NCBI GenBank assembly: GCA_913047675.1
Contig: CAJWTO010000007.1
Coordinates: forward strand, 1-43,609
Source of the DNA: an uncultured Pseudomonadota bacterium
GTDB lineage: Bacteria; Pseudomonadota; Gammaproteobacteria; Ga0077536
Length of the DNA stretch: 43,609 nt
Reading direction: 5' to 3'
Part shown: positions 1-11,226 of the stretch, piece by piece
How the letters are laid out: each line of letters starts with the position of its first letter
How positions within the stretch are numbered: the stretch's first letter is position 1
Notes under the pieces: model-generated
What the model was told of the DNA's origin: nothing
The model's database searches: none
Seen by the model: the letters and a program-made list of their open reading frames with translations, nothing else
Program-made: the position numbers and the translations under genes

Positions 1-725
1 TGCTAATGTCGGTGATCGTGACGCCATTTGGTGTGATCGCGGCGATTTATTTGCATGAGTACGCCTATCAAGGCAAAGTTACAAGAATTATAAGAATAGC
101 CGTTAATAATCTCGCTGGAGTTCCTTCTATTGTGTATGGAGTTTTTGGGCTAGGTTTTTTTGTTTACATTGTAGGCGGCTCGATAGATAAATTGCTGTTT
201 CCCGCGCTTCTCCCCGCGCCTACATTTGGAACGCCCGGTTTGCTTTGGTCCTCGTTAACCTTAGCGTTGTTAACGGTGCCAGTGGTTATTGTGGCGACGG
301 AGGAAGGCCTGTCTCGGATCCCCAAAAATATAAGAGAGGGTAGCTTAGCGCTCGGTGCGACCAAAGCCGAGACATTATGGAGAACAGTGTTACCTATGGC
401 TACGCCTGCGATGATTACCGGGCTAATTCTGGCGGTTGCTCGCGCTGCAGGAGAAGTGGCGCCGCTAATGATGGTTGGGGTCGTTAAGTTAGCCCCTTCC
501 CTCCCACTGGACGGAAATTTTCCATATTTACACTTGGATCAGAAGTTTATGCATTTAGGATTTCATATCTATGATGTGGGATTTCAAAGTCCTAACGTTG
601 AGGCCGCAAGGCCGTTAGTTTACGCCACCTCGTTGTTATTGATTGTGATAATCGTCGTGCTTAACCTAACTGCTATAGTTGTTCGAAATCGCCTTCGTGA
701 CAAATACGACGGCATCGATACCTGA
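1..725 (+). CDS. pstA: Phosphate ABC transporter permease PstA, 5' end cut by window edge
   Basis: Translation shows the PstA permease pattern ([58 protein letters not shown]) and is followed by pstB and phoU. The frame is open to the left edge, so the listed ATG at 6 is probably internal. Confidence 0.93.
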   Translation, partial: LMSVIVTPFGVIAAIYLHEYAYQGKVTRIIRIAVNNLAGVPSIVYGVFGLGFFVYIVGGSIDKLLFPALLPAPTFGTPGLLWSSLTLALLTVPVVIVATEEGLSRIPKNIREGSLALGATKAETLWRTVLPMATPAMITGLILAVARAAGEVAPLMMVGVVKLAPSLPLDGNFPYLHLDQKFMHLGFHIYDVGFQSPNVEAARPLVYATSLLLIVIIVVLNLTAIVVRNRLRDKYDGIDT

Positions 726-736
726 GGAATTTTAGT

Positions 737-1594
737 ATGAATGTCGAAAGTGAGATAAGACAAGAGGAACCAAAGGTAGCTGTTGACGTCAGTTCTATCC
801 GGTCGGATTCAACCGATGACTCGGAGCAAACAGGCGAATCACCGATCTCTATCGAAGTTAATGATTTGAGTCTGTTTTATGGCGAAGCGCAGGCCCTAAA
901 CCAAATTAACTTGAGAGTTCCTCAGAAAAAGGTAACAGCCTTTATCGGACCTTCAGGCTGCGGTAAATCGACGTTGCTACGGTGCTTTAATAGGATGAAC
1001 GATCTGATAAACACGGTAAGGATAACTGGGAAAATAAAGCTTCTGGGCGAAGATATATTTGACCCGGCGGTAAACGTTGCGCTTTTGCGCAGAAGGGTTG
1101 GCATGGTATTTCAAAAGCCAAACCCATTCCCTAAGTCGATTTACGACAATGTCGCTTATGGCTTACGTATTCAAGGGTCTTATTCGAAAACAGTTTTAGA
1201 CGAAGCTGTAGAAAAAGCGTTGAAGGCGTCCGCCCTATGGGAAGAAGTTAAGGACAGGTTGAATGAATCTGCACTTGGCCTATCGGGTGGGCAGCAGCAA
1301 AGATTAGTAATTGCGCGAGCGATCGCGATAGAGCCAGAGGTGCTTTTGCTTGATGAACCCGCATCCGCATTGGATCCGATATCTACTCTTAAAATTGAAG
1401 AATTAATTTTTGAATTGAAGAAGGACTACACGATAGTTATAGTTACTCATAATATGCAGCAGGCGGCGCGTGTTTCGGACTATACGGCGTTCATGTATCT
1501 TGGTGACTTAGTAGAGTTTGGTGATACAAAAAATCTTTTCACTACGCCTGAGAAAAAGCAGACTGAAGATTATATCACCGGCCGTTATGGCTAG
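737..1594 (+). CDS. pstB: Phosphate ABC transporter ATP-binding protein PstB
   Basis: Walker [10 protein letters not shown], signature LSGGQQQR, Walker [14 protein letters not shown]; pst operon context. Confidence 0.97.
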   Translation: MNVESEIRQEEPKVAVDVSSIRSDSTDDSEQTGESPISIEVNDLSLFYGEAQALNQINLRVPQKKVTAFIGPSGCGKSTLLRCFNRMNDLINTVRITGKIKLLGEDIFDPAVNVALLRRRVGMVFQKPNPFPKSIYDNVAYGLRIQGSYSKTVLDEAVEKALKASALWEEVKDRLNESALGLSGGQQQRLVIARAIAIEPEVLLLDEPASALDPISTLKIEELIFELKKDYTIVIVTHNMQQAARVSDYTAFMYLGDLVEFGDTKNLFTTPEKKQTEDYITGRYG

Positions 1595-1656
1595 AGCCAT
1601 AGTATCCCCGGATTTTAGGGTTACTGATTCCCATTTCTAAATAGAGGAGAAAGCGT

Positions 1657-2376
1657 GTGACCAGTTCAAGACTACCCAATCATATTTCTCAACAGTTCGA
1701 CAATGAGTTGGAAGACATTCGCTCCAAAGTACTCGCAATGGGCGGTCTCATTGAACAGCATTTAGCAAAAGTCTTAGCCTACTTTTCAAAGGGAGAAGTC
1801 GAGGGGGTCGAGTATGTGGCAGTGAGCGACTATTTAGTTAACGCACTCGAAGTTGAAATTGATAATGACTGCACCGATATTTTGGCGCGGAGGCAACCAG
1901 CTGCAGGCGATCTCAGACTAGTTTTGGCTGTAAGTAAGACTATTACAGATTTGGAGCGGATGGGCGATGAGGCCGAAAAGATTGCACGTCTAATTTTGCA
2001 CGAAGATGATATCTTGGTTACCGGAAGTTACTATCACGGCGCAGCTGCGCTTGGTAAACACGTCGCAAGTATGGTGAGAAGTGCGTTGGATTCGTTTGCT
2101 AGAATGGATTCAGAGGCAGCTTTTAAAGTCGCTTTTGAGGATCGAGCGATCGATGCTGAAACAGGTGCTATCATGAGACAGTTGATGACTTATATGATGG
2201 AAGATCCGAGGACGATTTCGCCCTGCCTTGATACGATATTAGCTGTGAGGGCCTTGGAGAGAATTGGCGACCATGCTAATAATATTGCTGAAAACGTGAT
2301 CTACTTAGTCGAAGGAAAGAATGTACGGCACGTATCCTTGGAACAAGTTCAGGCAGAAATTGGATCGTCAGAATAA
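1657..2376 (+). CDS. phoU: Phosphate signalling regulator PhoU
   Basis: PhoU repeats (ISQQFDNELEDIRSKVLAMGGLIEQHL; RMGDEAEKIARL; ERIGDHANNIAENVIYLVEGKNVRH). GTG start after an AGAGGAGAAAG ribosome-binding site. Confidence 0.96.
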   Translation: MTSSRLPNHISQQFDNELEDIRSKVLAMGGLIEQHLAKVLAYFSKGEVEGVEYVAVSDYLVNALEVEIDNDCTDILARRQPAAGDLRLVLAVSKTITDLERMGDEAEKIARLILHEDDILVTGSYYHGAAALGKHVASMVRSALDSFARMDSEAAFKVAFEDRAIDAETGAIMRQLMTYMMEDPRTISPCLDTILAVRALERIGDHANNIAENVIYLVEGKNVRHVSLEQVQAEIGSSE

Positions 2377-2415
2377 AGCGGGAATTAGAGACGGTCTATC
2401 AGAGACACGAATCGA

Positions 2416-3696
2416 CTATTGTTTGAACTTAATTGAGAAGCAACTCCCTTTGCCTAGTTCACTAGTAATATCCAGCAGTCCGCTGTGTCTTCTGACGACA
2501 TGTTTTACAATCGCTAAACCTAGGCCGTTTTTGGAGCCCTGCTCGGTTCTCGTGCGAGAGCTATCAACTCGGTAGAACCTTTCTGTGATACGCGATAGGT
2601 GCTCCTCAGCAATTCCTATGCCATTGTCTTTCACCTCCAGGACTAGGTAGGGATCTTGTTGATACCATCGTATTGAAATCGTCCCATTGTCTGGCGTGTA
2701 ATGCGCAGCGTTAAAAGTAAGATTCGACACAGCGCTATAAAGTTCCACTCTTGATCCGGTTAATTTTTTTTGAGAATCAACATGAATCGTTAGTACGTGA
2801 TTTTTTTCTCTATAAATTTGACTGGTCGCGGTGACGATTTCTTCAATAAGCAGTTTTAAATCAACTGCTTCTGAGTCAGCTGGTATTTGACTTTCTTCGA
2901 GATGCGATAAGTTGAGTAACGTATCTACAAGACTGTTCATTTCTACCGCGTGTTCGGTCATCTGTTGTAAAGCGGGCTGCCATGTTGGCGGACAGATATC
3001 TGACTGCATGGTTAGCGCTTCTAAATAGCCACGAAATACTGTAAGAGGTGTTTTCAACTCGTGCGATACGTTTGCGACGAAGTCACTTCTCACTTTTATC
3101 GCTCGGTAAATTTCTGTGACGTCTCTTGCCGTGAGAATTTTATGTGTTTTACTGTAGGGCACCATTAGTGCACTTAGATGTAGATCTGGCTTTAGCGGAC
3201 TAATTATATCGACAGTCTGTTGTTCAGTATTGCCAGTTGAACTAATGAATTCTCGAAGTGCCGGAAAGCGTATTATGTTAGTGATTCGTTGTTTTTTATC
3301 TTCAGGCCATCTGACATCGAGCAGATTTCTGGCTGCGGGATTAGCCCATTCAATATCGTCAGTCTCATTGAGTATCACAATTGCGTCGGGCCAAGCTTTA
3401 GTAGCTTGCTCGAATTGTCTTAGTACGGCTGTTAACTGTTGTCTGCGGTCTTTATGCCTGTCAAACAATTTACTTATTGAATAATTGACCTCCTCAAATA
3501 TTCCCGATTCTTTAGGGCTTATGTCATTACTTGCTCCATTTACCTGGTTCAGAAGATCGAGTAGGTTGTGATATAAATTCCAAATATAGGCCAGTAACGA
3601 TAAGGTTACTCCTAAAAGTATATGTCCTCCAATTGCCCCTAGGGCAATCCCTAATACTACGTAAAGGAGCAGGCGCCAGAAGTCAGAAATTTTCAT
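2416..3696 (-). CDS. phoR: Phosphate regulon sensor histidine kinase PhoR
   Basis: H-box FVANVSHELKTPLTVFRGYLE, N/G boxes (VKDNGIGIAEEHL, GSKNGLGLAIVKHVV), PAS-like segment; adjacent to phoB. Confidence 0.95.
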   Translation of the reverse strand: MKISDFWRLLLYVVLGIALGAIGGHILLGVTLSLLAYIWNLYHNLLDLLNQVNGASNDISPKESGIFEEVNYSISKLFDRHKDRRQQLTAVLRQFEQATKAWPDAIVILNETDDIEWANPAARNLLDVRWPEDKKQRITNIIRFPALREFISSTGNTEQQTVDIISPLKPDLHLSALMVPYSKTHKILTARDVTEIYRAIKVRSDFVANVSHELKTPLTVFRGYLEALTMQSDICPPTWQPALQQMTEHAVEMNSLVDTLLNLSHLEESQIPADSEAVDLKLLIEEIVTATSQIYREKNHVLTIHVDSQKKLTGSRVELYSAVSNLTFNAAHYTPDNGTISIRWYQQDPYLVLEVKDNGIGIAEEHLSRITERFYRVDSSRTRTEQGSKNGLGLAIVKHVVRRHSGLLDITSELGKGSCFSIKFKQ

Positions 3697-3750
3697 GATA
3701 AATAGAGATATTAGCCATACCTATCAGTATGGCTGTTTTTAGGCATTAAG

Positions 3751-4446
3751 TCAGGCGACGGTTTCGGTAAATAGGTAGCCGGAGCCTCTTACGGTCTGAA
3801 TGTAGTCGGAGCACTCGTGACCGCTTAAAACTTTTCGCAGTCTGCGTATGTGCACATCGACAGTTCTATCCTCTATAAATGTGTTAGTGCCCCAAACTTG
3901 ATCGAGCAATTGTGCGCGCGTGTAGCACCTTTCTGGATGACTGACAAAAAATTCTAATAATTTGAACTCGAGTGGGCTAAGATTTAATTTGTCGCCTTCG
4001 CAAAACGCACGACGGGATTTTAAGTCCATTTTTATGTTCCCAGCATTAAGGACCTCGTCATCGCTACTGGAGAGCCTGACTCGCCTTAATACAGCTTTAA
4101 CCCGTGCTACTAATTCAGCCGGGGAGAATGGTTTGGTAATATAGTCATCTGCACCCGAATTTAGCGCCGCTATTTTATCGGGTTCTTGGCTTTTTGCGGT
4201 TAACAGAATGATAGGTATTTGTTTAGTTCTACTTGATTTTTTAATTCTTTTCGTAAACTCCAAGCCGCTTAAACCGGGCATCATCCAGTCTAGAATGATG
4301 AGATCAGGTAACATGATTGCTAGCGATTCGAGTGCTCTAGTTACGTTATCTGCCTCTATTGTCTCAAAACCCTCGTTAGACATAGTCATCGCGACTATTT
4401 GTCGTATAGCGATTTCATCTTCTACTATTAGAATTTTTGCGGTCAT
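3751..4446 (-). CDS. phoB: Phosphate regulon response regulator PhoB
   Basis: Receiver domain (ILIVEDEIAIRQIV, LILDWMMPGLSG) plus winged-helix output domain (RTVDVHIRRLRKVL, VRGSGYLF). Confidence 0.96.
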   Translation of the reverse strand: MTAKILIVEDEIAIRQIVAMTMSNEGFETIEADNVTRALESLAIMLPDLIILDWMMPGLSGLEFTKRIKKSSRTKQIPIILLTAKSQEPDKIAALNSGADDYITKPFSPAELVARVKAVLRRVRLSSSDDEVLNAGNIKMDLKSRRAFCEGDKLNLSPLEFKLLEFFVSHPERCYTRAQLLDQVWGTNTFIEDRTVDVHIRRLRKVLSGHECSDYIQTVRGSGYLFTETVA

Positions 4447-4495
4447 TGTTTAGCATATGTATATTTTGCTTGCACGTAATTATATTAACTAAATA

Positions 4496-4513
4496 ATGAC
4501 AGTTTTGTTACAA
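4496..4513 (-). promoter_or_regulatory. Candidate Pho box upstream of phoB
   Basis: Minus strand reads TTGTAAC-AAAA-CTGTCAT: two 7-bp repeats of the PhoB half-site type (CTGTCAT consensus) with a 4-bp spacer, about 50 bp upstream of the phoB start. Confidence 0.7.
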
Positions 4514-4743
4514 TTTAGGCGGAATTAATTTTCTGAATGTACATATACGAGCAGCATTTGTTTTTCTGTGATCACGCTAAGTAGCATTGCAGTTTTGTGT
4601 GCCCGGCTTTTGGTTGTTTGCACGATAATCTTGTATGCTTTGGGGCGAGACTCTTTCTCTTCGCTCTCGCATTGGCGGCCTACTTAATTATAGTAATCTT
4701 TCGGCAGAGTGCAGTTTATGTCGATAAAATATGAGACTTTTAT

Positions 4744-7338
4744 ATGCAAGATTTTTTAACTGAACGATACGATCCCACGTTAATAGAGGAGGCTTTTCAG
4801 AGCGATTGGGAAGCCAGAGGCGCGTATAGGGCGCAGGAGGATCCGGATCGAGAGAAGTTTTATTGCTTGTGTATGTTTCCCTACCCTAGCGGGCGGCTGC
4901 ATATGGGTCATGTTCGGAATTATACAATAGGTGACGTGATCGCACGATTTCAGAGAATGAATGGAAAAAACGTGATGCAGCCTATGGGTTGGGACGCATT
5001 TGGTTTGCCGGCGGAGAATGCGGCCATAGAGAATGGAGTACATCCGGCTAAGTGGACGGATCAAAATATAGCGTACATGAGGTCTCAATTGCAGCGACTA
5101 GGTTTCGGTTACGATTGGCAACGAGAATTAGCAACTTGTAAAACCGAATACTATCGTTGGGAGCAGTGGTTTTTTTTGAGGCTTTATGAGAAAGGTTTAG
5201 TATACCGAAGTATCGCGACCGTTAATTGGGATCCAGTAGATGAGACTGTTCTCGCCAATGAGCAGGTAATTGATGGCAGGGGTTGGCGATCGGGAGCATT
5301 AGTCGAGAGGAAAGAGATCCCCCAGTGGTTTCTTAAAATAACCGCGTATGCAGAAGAATTATTAAATGAGCTAGATAATCTCGAGGATTGGCCGGATGCG
5401 GTAAAGACCATGCAACGGAATTGGATAGGTCGGTCGGAAGGTTTGGAACTGAAATTCGCTTTGATTGGGTTGGATGACTCGCTCGAGGTTTTCACGACGC
5501 GGCCAGATACTTTGTATGGTGTCAGTTACATGGCAGTTGCACCCGAGCATCCACTCGCTTTGTCTGCAGCGGCGGCTGATGATACGGTCGCAGAGTTTCT
5601 TAATGAATGTAAACTGCAGTCTACAACAGAGGCTGCCCTAGAAAAGATGGAGAAAAAAGGCATTCCATTAGGCATAAATGCTCGACACCCCCTTACTGAC
5701 GAGTCTATTCCTGTTTACGTGGCAAACTTTGTGTTGATGAGCTATGGGACCGGCGCAGTGATGGCAGTGCCGGCTCACGACCAAAGAGATTGGGATTTTG
5801 CTAAAAAATACGATTTACCTATTAGGCCCGTCATATCTTGCGGGAATGGTGAAATACCTGATGTTTCTGACCGGGCGTATCTTGAAAAAGGGGAGCTTGT
5901 ACAAAGTGGCGTCCACTCAGGATTAAGTTTTGAAGATGCCTGTGAGTCGATTATTCAGTTCATGGAGTCGAATGGGACTGGCGTTCGTCGGGTACAGTAC
6001 CGTCTGCGCGACTGGTTGGTTTCCAGGCAACGCTATTGGGGTTGTCCTATACCCGTGATGTATAGCGAAGATGGAACGGAAATCCCAGTCTCGGACGAGA
6101 TGTTGCCTGTAGCCCTTCCAGATGATGGGCAGGGGACCCCACTATCTAATATCAAAGAGTTTGTTGAGACGGTTTTACCTGATGGGACTATTGGACGCAG
6201 AGAGACGGATACGTTCGATACTTTCTTCGAATCTTCGTGGTACTTTTCTAGATTTTGTTCGCCAGATCAAGCGAATATGATGTTAGATGACAGAGTAGAT
6301 TATTGGATGCCCGTCGATATTTATATTGGCGGAGTGGAGCATGCTGTGCTACATCTTCTGTACGCCCGTTTTTTCCACAAAACAATGCGAGATGCTGGGC
6401 TGGTCAGGTCAGATGAACCTTTTAAGAAACTTTTAACTCAAGGCATGGTTTGCAAAGAGACATATTACCGAGAAATGGGTAATAGCCGAAGGCAGTATTT
6501 TTCGCCTGAAGAGGTGGAGATAAAAACTGATTCCAAAGGTGTTGCGCTAAGTGGTGTTTTAAAGGCTGATGGCCGCGAGGTAGACATTGGCCCGATAGAA
6601 AAAATGTCCAAATCTAAAAATAACGGAGTTGATCCGCAAGCCCTAATAGAAAAATATGGCGCTGATACGGTCAGATTATATACGATGTTTGCTGCGCCCC
6701 CAGAGCAAACATTAGAATGGTCCGATACCGCGGTGGAGGGTTCTTTTAGATTTTTAAAGTCTCTCTGGAGAATGATTTTTGAACATGTCAAATCTGCTAC
6801 TCAAAATAGAAGAACTTATAAGAAGGATGAGCTAGATCCTGTGTTAGTAGAATTACGAAGACATATTCATCGAACTATCGTAAAGGTAACAGATGATATT
6901 GGTCGACGTTATAAGTTTAATACAGCTATAGCGGCCGTGATGGAACTGGTAAACCATTTAAGCAGAGTGAATGCCGATGATAGTGACACACTTGCTATTA
7001 AACAGGAGGGATTTGAAACGGTATGTAAACTTATCGCACCGGTAGTCCCTCACATAGCAGCCGCAATTTGGCGTAATTTAGGTTCTAAGGAAGATCTTTT
7101 GTTAGCAGGTTGGCCAGAAGCCGATCAGAAAGCTCTAGTAACGTCGGAGATTAATATAGTTGTTCAAGTTAATGGCCGTAAGCGAGCAATCATTAGTGTT
7201 CCTACTGACGCGACGAAAGAAGTTTATGAATCGATGGCTCTTGAAGATGATAATGTAAAGCGCTTTACTAAAGACCAAACTATTCGCAAAATGATTGTTG
7301 TGCCTAGTAAACTGGTAAATATTGTAGCGAGCGACTAA
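4744..7338 (+). CDS. leuS: Leucyl-tRNA synthetase
   Basis: HMGH signature ([24 protein letters not shown]), [16 protein letters not shown] motif, editing domain. Confidence 0.98.
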   Translation: MQDFLTERYDPTLIEEAFQSDWEARGAYRAQEDPDREKFYCLCMFPYPSGRLHMGHVRNYTIGDVIARFQRMNGKNVMQPMGWDAFGLPAENAAIENGVHPAKWTDQNIAYMRSQLQRLGFGYDWQRELATCKTEYYRWEQWFFLRLYEKGLVYRSIATVNWDPVDETVLANEQVIDGRGWRSGALVERKEIPQWFLKITAYAEELLNELDNLEDWPDAVKTMQRNWIGRSEGLELKFALIGLDDSLEVFTTRPDTLYGVSYMAVAPEHPLALSAAAADDTVAEFLNECKLQSTTEAALEKMEKKGIPLGINARHPLTDESIPVYVANFVLMSYGTGAVMAVPAHDQRDWDFAKKYDLPIRPVISCGNGEIPDVSDRAYLEKGELVQSGVHSGLSFEDACESIIQFMESNGTGVRRVQYRLRDWLVSRQRYWGCPIPVMYSEDGTEIPVSDEMLPVALPDDGQGTPLSNIKEFVETVLPDGTIGRRETDTFDTFFESSWYFSRFCSPDQANMMLDDRVDYWMPVDIYIGGVEHAVLHLLYARFFHKTMRDAGLVRSDEPFKKLLTQGMVCKETYYREMGNSRRQYFSPEEVEIKTDSKGVALSGVLKADGREVDIGPIEKMSKSKNNGVDPQALIEKYGADTVRLYTMFAAPPEQTLEWSDTAVEGSFRFLKSLWRMIFEHVKSATQNRRTYKKDELDPVLVELRRHIHRTIVKVTDDIGRRYKFNTAIAAVMELVNHLSRVNADDSDTLAIKQEGFETVCKLIAPVVPHIAAAIWRNLGSKEDLLLAGWPEADQKALVTSEINIVVQVNGRKRAIISVPTDATKEVYESMALEDDNVKRFTKDQTIRKMIVVPSKLVNIVASD

Positions 7339-7340
7339 CG

Positions 7341-7853
7341 ATGTTCAATCTGAGACATATTTTGGTGACGCTAGTAATCTGCGCATTACTTAGTGCCTGC
7401 GGCGGTTGGCGTCTTCGTGGGACAACAACCTACGATAACATGGACGTTTCAGTCTATGTTAAGCAAAAAAATGCTCTTAATGTTTCAAATTCATTGAGTA
7501 GGCAATTAGCGCTCTATGATATTGATCTTGTGGGCCGAGCAAAGGCAGATTTTATCCTGACTATTGCAAATGAAAGTTACGAACGAAGACTATTGTCAGT
7601 ATCGACCCAAACGGGAAAGGCTCGCGAGATCGAGTTGATAATTAAGGTAGATTTTGATTTACGTACCGCCTCTGGCGCATTAGTGCTACCGATCGAAACT
7701 TATACAACCCGAAAAGATTTCATATTTGATGAGACATCGATTTACGGTACGAACGAAAATGAGAAAGTGCTGAAACGCTCTATGTCAGAGGAAATCGCTA
7801 CTATGCTAATTTCACGAGTAGTCTCTGCACTCAAATCTTATCAGGCGCGCTGA
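7341..7853 (+). CDS. lptE: LPS assembly lipoprotein LptE
   Basis: Lipobox LLSAC followed by the LptE-like GGWRLRGT; position between leuS and holA. Confidence 0.9.
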   Translation: MFNLRHILVTLVICALLSACGGWRLRGTTTYDNMDVSVYVKQKNALNVSNSLSRQLALYDIDLVGRAKADFILTIANESYERRLLSVSTQTGKAREIELIIKVDFDLRTASGALVLPIETYTTRKDFIFDETSIYGTNENEKVLKRSMSEEIATMLISRVVSALKSYQAR

Positions 7854-7858
7854 GCGAC

Positions 7859-8896
7859 ATGAAAATGTCTGTCACCACCCTAAAGCAGCGTCTTTCTAGT
7901 ACTCAGCTCGAGAAGCTTTACTTTTTATGCGGTGACGAGCCTATTCAGTTAATGAAATGTCTAGATGTCATTAGAAACAAGGCTAAGGAAGAGGGCGTCA
8001 CTGAGCGACTAGTTTTTCATGTCTCCGGCCTGTCTGATTGGGAATCCCTTGGTGCTGAAATTAACTCAATGTCTCTATTTGCTGAAAAAAGATTAATAGA
8101 GGTTCGGATGGGCTCAAAAAAACCAGATAAGCTGGGGATATCTGTTCTTAATCAAATTACTCTGAGTGATAATTTTGATGATCGGTTTGTTATTGTTTTA
8201 GAAAATAATGAGTCTTCGATAAAAAAAACCAAATGGTTTAAAGCACTTCAGTCCAGTGGTGTTTTTTTTGAATCGAAAATGCTAGATAGTTCTGCGTTAT
8301 CGCATTGGATTGTCACCACCGGTAAAGAGCTTGGGGTGGAATTTTCACAAATGGCCCTTCAGCTTTTTTGCGAACGGGTTGAGGGTAATCTACTTGTTGC
8401 CTCGCAGGAGCTAGAAAAACTGGCTTTGGCAACATCCGGGGAAAGAATTGAGGAAGACGAGATCGTCAGTTCAATGAATGATAGTGGAAGTTTTGATATA
8501 TATGATCTAACAAATACTTTATTACGAGGCGATTTGTATCGGACGTTAAGAGTTGTTCGGCGGTTGAGGGAGATTGGTGTCGAACCAGTATTAATTATCT
8601 GGGCTATTGTAAGAGAATTGCGTTTGCTAGCTACTATTATTGCAGAGGTAGAAAACGGTAGTTCTGTCGCGAAACTTATCGATAGCGCTAGAATCTGGGG
8701 CCCGCGAAAAGGTGCGTTTGAAATATTTATACAGAAGGCCACGGTCGCACAAGTACTGAAGTTACTTCTGCATGCCAATTATATTGATACCGTGATAAAA
8801 GGAGCGCGTCTAGGTAGTGTATGGGATGAGATCGAAATCCTTTCGTTAAACATCTGCGATATTATGTCGTTTTCAAAGTTAATGGTTAAAGATTGA
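7859..8896 (+). CDS. holA: DNA polymerase III subunit delta
   Basis: HolA-like sequence (LYFLCGDEPIQLMKCLDVIRNKA; VEGNLLVASQELEKLAL) and conserved leuS-lptE-holA order. Confidence 0.93.
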   Translation: MKMSVTTLKQRLSSTQLEKLYFLCGDEPIQLMKCLDVIRNKAKEEGVTERLVFHVSGLSDWESLGAEINSMSLFAEKRLIEVRMGSKKPDKLGISVLNQITLSDNFDDRFVIVLENNESSIKKTKWFKALQSSGVFFESKMLDSSALSHWIVTTGKELGVEFSQMALQLFCERVEGNLLVASQELEKLALATSGERIEEDEIVSSMNDSGSFDIYDLTNTLLRGDLYRTLRVVRRLREIGVEPVLIIWAIVRELRLLATIIAEVENGSSVAKLIDSARIWGPRKGAFEIFIQKATVAQVLKLLLHANYIDTVIKGARLGSVWDEIEILSLNICDIMSFSKLMVKD

Positions 8897-8901
8897 TTAT
8901 T

Positions 8902-10185
8902 ATGAATAAGCGAGATGTTACGGGTAGGAATGACGATTCTTTGGCAGCCTATTTACTGGGTCTGGGCCAGCAGGGTAAGTCCGCGGCGAGCGTATTGTCT
9001 ATTGCATCTACCGAAAATAAAAATAACGCTCTCCGACTTATGGCTGAGGCGTTGGGTGATGCGGAATCAATTATCTTGGAAGCGAATGAGTGCGATATTG
9101 AAACGGCATCTGAGCTAGATGATGCGCTGATAGATAGACTTAAGTTAAGCCCTCAAAGAGTGAGTGACATGGTGTCGGGAGTGCTTTCCGTGGCTGCACT
9201 ACCAGATCCTGTAGGATTTGTAACCGATTTAGTTTCAAGACCTTCAGGAATCGATGTGGGAAGAATGCGAGTACCTCTGGGCGTGGTAGGCGTGGTTTAT
9301 GAGTCACGCCCAAATGTGACTGCTGATGTCGCGGCATTATGTATCAAATCTGGGAACGCAGTAATCTTAAAAGGTGGGTCAGAGGCGTTTGCCTCAAACA
9401 AAGTTATTGCTGAGGTAACCTCTTCGGCTATTGTAGCTGCCGGGCTTCCTAAAGGTGCGGTACAACTCGTTGAGAGTAAAGATAGAAGCGCGGTTAATGC
9501 CATGCTGAATCTCTCTGAGCATATAGATGTGGTGATTCCCCGAGGAGGAAAGGGGTTAGTCGAGCTTGTGAGCACTGAGGCAAAAATGCCAGTGATTAAG
9601 CATCTCGATGGGATCTGTCATGTATTCTTGGATGACTCCGCCGATGAAAAAAAGGCGTATGATATCGCGCTGAATGCTAAAACGCAGCGATTCGGGACTT
9701 GCAATACCATGGAAACTTTGTTGGCCACGCCAGTCGCTGCTAAAAATATTTTTCCGAGATTGATAGAGTCTTATAGCAATCTAGCGGTAGAACTACGGGG
9801 TTGCGACAGGACTAGAAAATTCTCACCAAAGATTTTAGAAGCCAGTTCTGCTGACTGGGGTACAGAATATCTAGGCCCGATTTTATCTATTAAAATTGTG
9901 GACGATCTAGATACTGCGATCAGTCACATCGCGGAGTATGGCTCGAGACATACCGACGCGATAGTCACCGAAGATAGGAAAAATGCTCGTGACTTTATTC
10001 GGAAAGTAGATTCTAGTTCGGTCGTGGTAAACGCCTCCACACGATTTGCTGATGGGTTTGAATATGGCCTGGGGGCGGAGATAGGTATAAGCACTGATAA
10101 GTTTCATGCGCGGGGTCCTGTGGGGTTAGAAGGACTCACGAGTCAAAAATGGGTCGTGATCGGAGATGGTGATGTTCGTCGGTAG
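8902..10185 (+). CDS. proA: Gamma-glutamyl phosphate reductase
   Basis: PLGVVGVVYESRPNVTADVAALCIKSGNAVILKGGSEA; QRFGTCNTMETLL. ATG at 8902 follows the overlap with the holA stop. Confidence 0.97.
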   Translation: MNKRDVTGRNDDSLAAYLLGLGQQGKSAASVLSIASTENKNNALRLMAEALGDAESIILEANECDIETASELDDALIDRLKLSPQRVSDMVSGVLSVAALPDPVGFVTDLVSRPSGIDVGRMRVPLGVVGVVYESRPNVTADVAALCIKSGNAVILKGGSEAFASNKVIAEVTSSAIVAAGLPKGAVQLVESKDRSAVNAMLNLSEHIDVVIPRGGKGLVELVSTEAKMPVIKHLDGICHVFLDDSADEKKAYDIALNAKTQRFGTCNTMETLLATPVAAKNIFPRLIESYSNLAVELRGCDRTRKFSPKILEASSADWGTEYLGPILSIKIVDDLDTAISHIAEYGSRHTDAIVTEDRKNARDFIRKVDSSSVVVNASTRFADGFEYGLGAEIGISTDKFHARGPVGLEGLTSQKWVVIGDGDVRR

Positions 10186-10215
10186 TCATGTTTGCGTTTA
10201 TAAGAGACGATTAGA

Positions 10216-10857
10216 TTGACTAGTTCCTTAAAGCCTATCGGCTTATTCGGAGGTAGCTTCGATCCCGTACATCTAGGTCATATTAATTTAGCTGAAAGTG
10301 CGGTTGATTTAATCGGGCTTGAGCAGGTGCGGTTTATTCCTCTGAACGCGCCTGTGCACAGGGAGGCTAGTTTGACAAGATTAGAGGACAGGCTAAAAAT
10401 GCTTCATAGCGTATTGCGGCCCCCATTTTTTTTAGACGAAACAGAAATTAATAGGGGCGGGGTGAGTTATACCGTAGACACGCTTCGGTCGTTTCGCGAT
10501 GAATATCCAACAAGATCATTGTGTTTACTTTTGGGGAAAGATTCATTTGATCAGTTGGATAGCTGGAGGTCGTATGACGAATTACTAAGCATTGCCAATA
10601 TTGTAGTGGCTGGCCGCTCGAATTCATATAATGGTATTCCCGCGCACCTAAAGTCTATCTTTGAGAGCGCGCTTTCGGAGAGTGTGGCCAGTTTACATTC
10701 TAAAAAGTGTGGAGTGCTTTATTTTTTGGAAGCTCCCTTAACGGATGTTTCCTCCACTAAAATCCGTTGTAATATTTTAAAAGGTGAATCATTAATAGGT
10801 TTGGTACCAGACGAGGTGGCGTTTTTTATTGAGCAAAATAAATTGTATCGAACATGA
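10216..10857 (+). CDS. nadD: Nicotinate-nucleotide adenylyltransferase
   Basis: GLFGGSFDPVHLGHI nucleotidyltransferase motif; SSTKIR near the C-terminus; TTG start. Confidence 0.95.
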   Translation: MTSSLKPIGLFGGSFDPVHLGHINLAESAVDLIGLEQVRFIPLNAPVHREASLTRLEDRLKMLHSVLRPPFFLDETEINRGGVSYTVDTLRSFRDEYPTRSLCLLLGKDSFDQLDSWRSYDELLSIANIVVAGRSNSYNGIPAHLKSIFESALSESVASLHSKKCGVLYFLEAPLTDVSSTKIRCNILKGESLIGLVPDEVAFFIEQNKLYRT

Positions 10858-11204
10858 CTAATTTAGCTGCGAAAAATGCTGATAATCTTCGTGAAATTAT
10901 TTTAGAAGGCTTAACTGATGGTAAGGCCTCAGACCTAAAAGTTTTCGAAGTAAGAGACCTGACAACTATTGCTGACTATATGGTGATTGCGACAGGCACT
11001 TCTACTCGCCAAGTTAAGGCCTTAAGCCAAAGGGTGTCGACCCTAGTGAAAGACGCCGGCTATTTAGTTCATGGAATAGAGGGCGAGATAGGTTACGAGT
11101 GGGTTTTGGTAGATGTCGGAGACGTATTGGTTCACATCATGCATCCTGACACGAGGGCTTTCTATCAATTGGAACGCCTTTGGGAGAGTCATGTCGGCAC
11201 ATAG
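10854..11204 (+). CDS. rsfS: Ribosomal silencing factor RsfS
   Basis: RsfS/Iojap pattern (TTIADYMVIATGTSTRQVKAL, GYEWVLVDVGDVLVHIMHPDTRAFYQLERLW); overlaps nadD by 4 nt. Confidence 0.96.
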   Translation: MTNLAAKNADNLREIILEGLTDGKASDLKVFEVRDLTTIADYMVIATGTSTRQVKALSQRVSTLVKDAGYLVHGIEGEIGYEWVLVDVGDVLVHIMHPDTRAFYQLERLWESHVGT

Positions 11205-11226
11205 GGCAGTTTAGGCCGACTAGATT

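Noticed and set aside
2321-2575. 84-aa plus ORF spanning the phoU/phoR junction
   Set aside because: Starts inside phoU in another frame and runs into antisense phoR; no recognisable product.
4780-5495. Minus-strand ORFs (102 aa and 103 aa) inside leuS
   Set aside because: Antisense shadow ORFs with no domain-like sequence.
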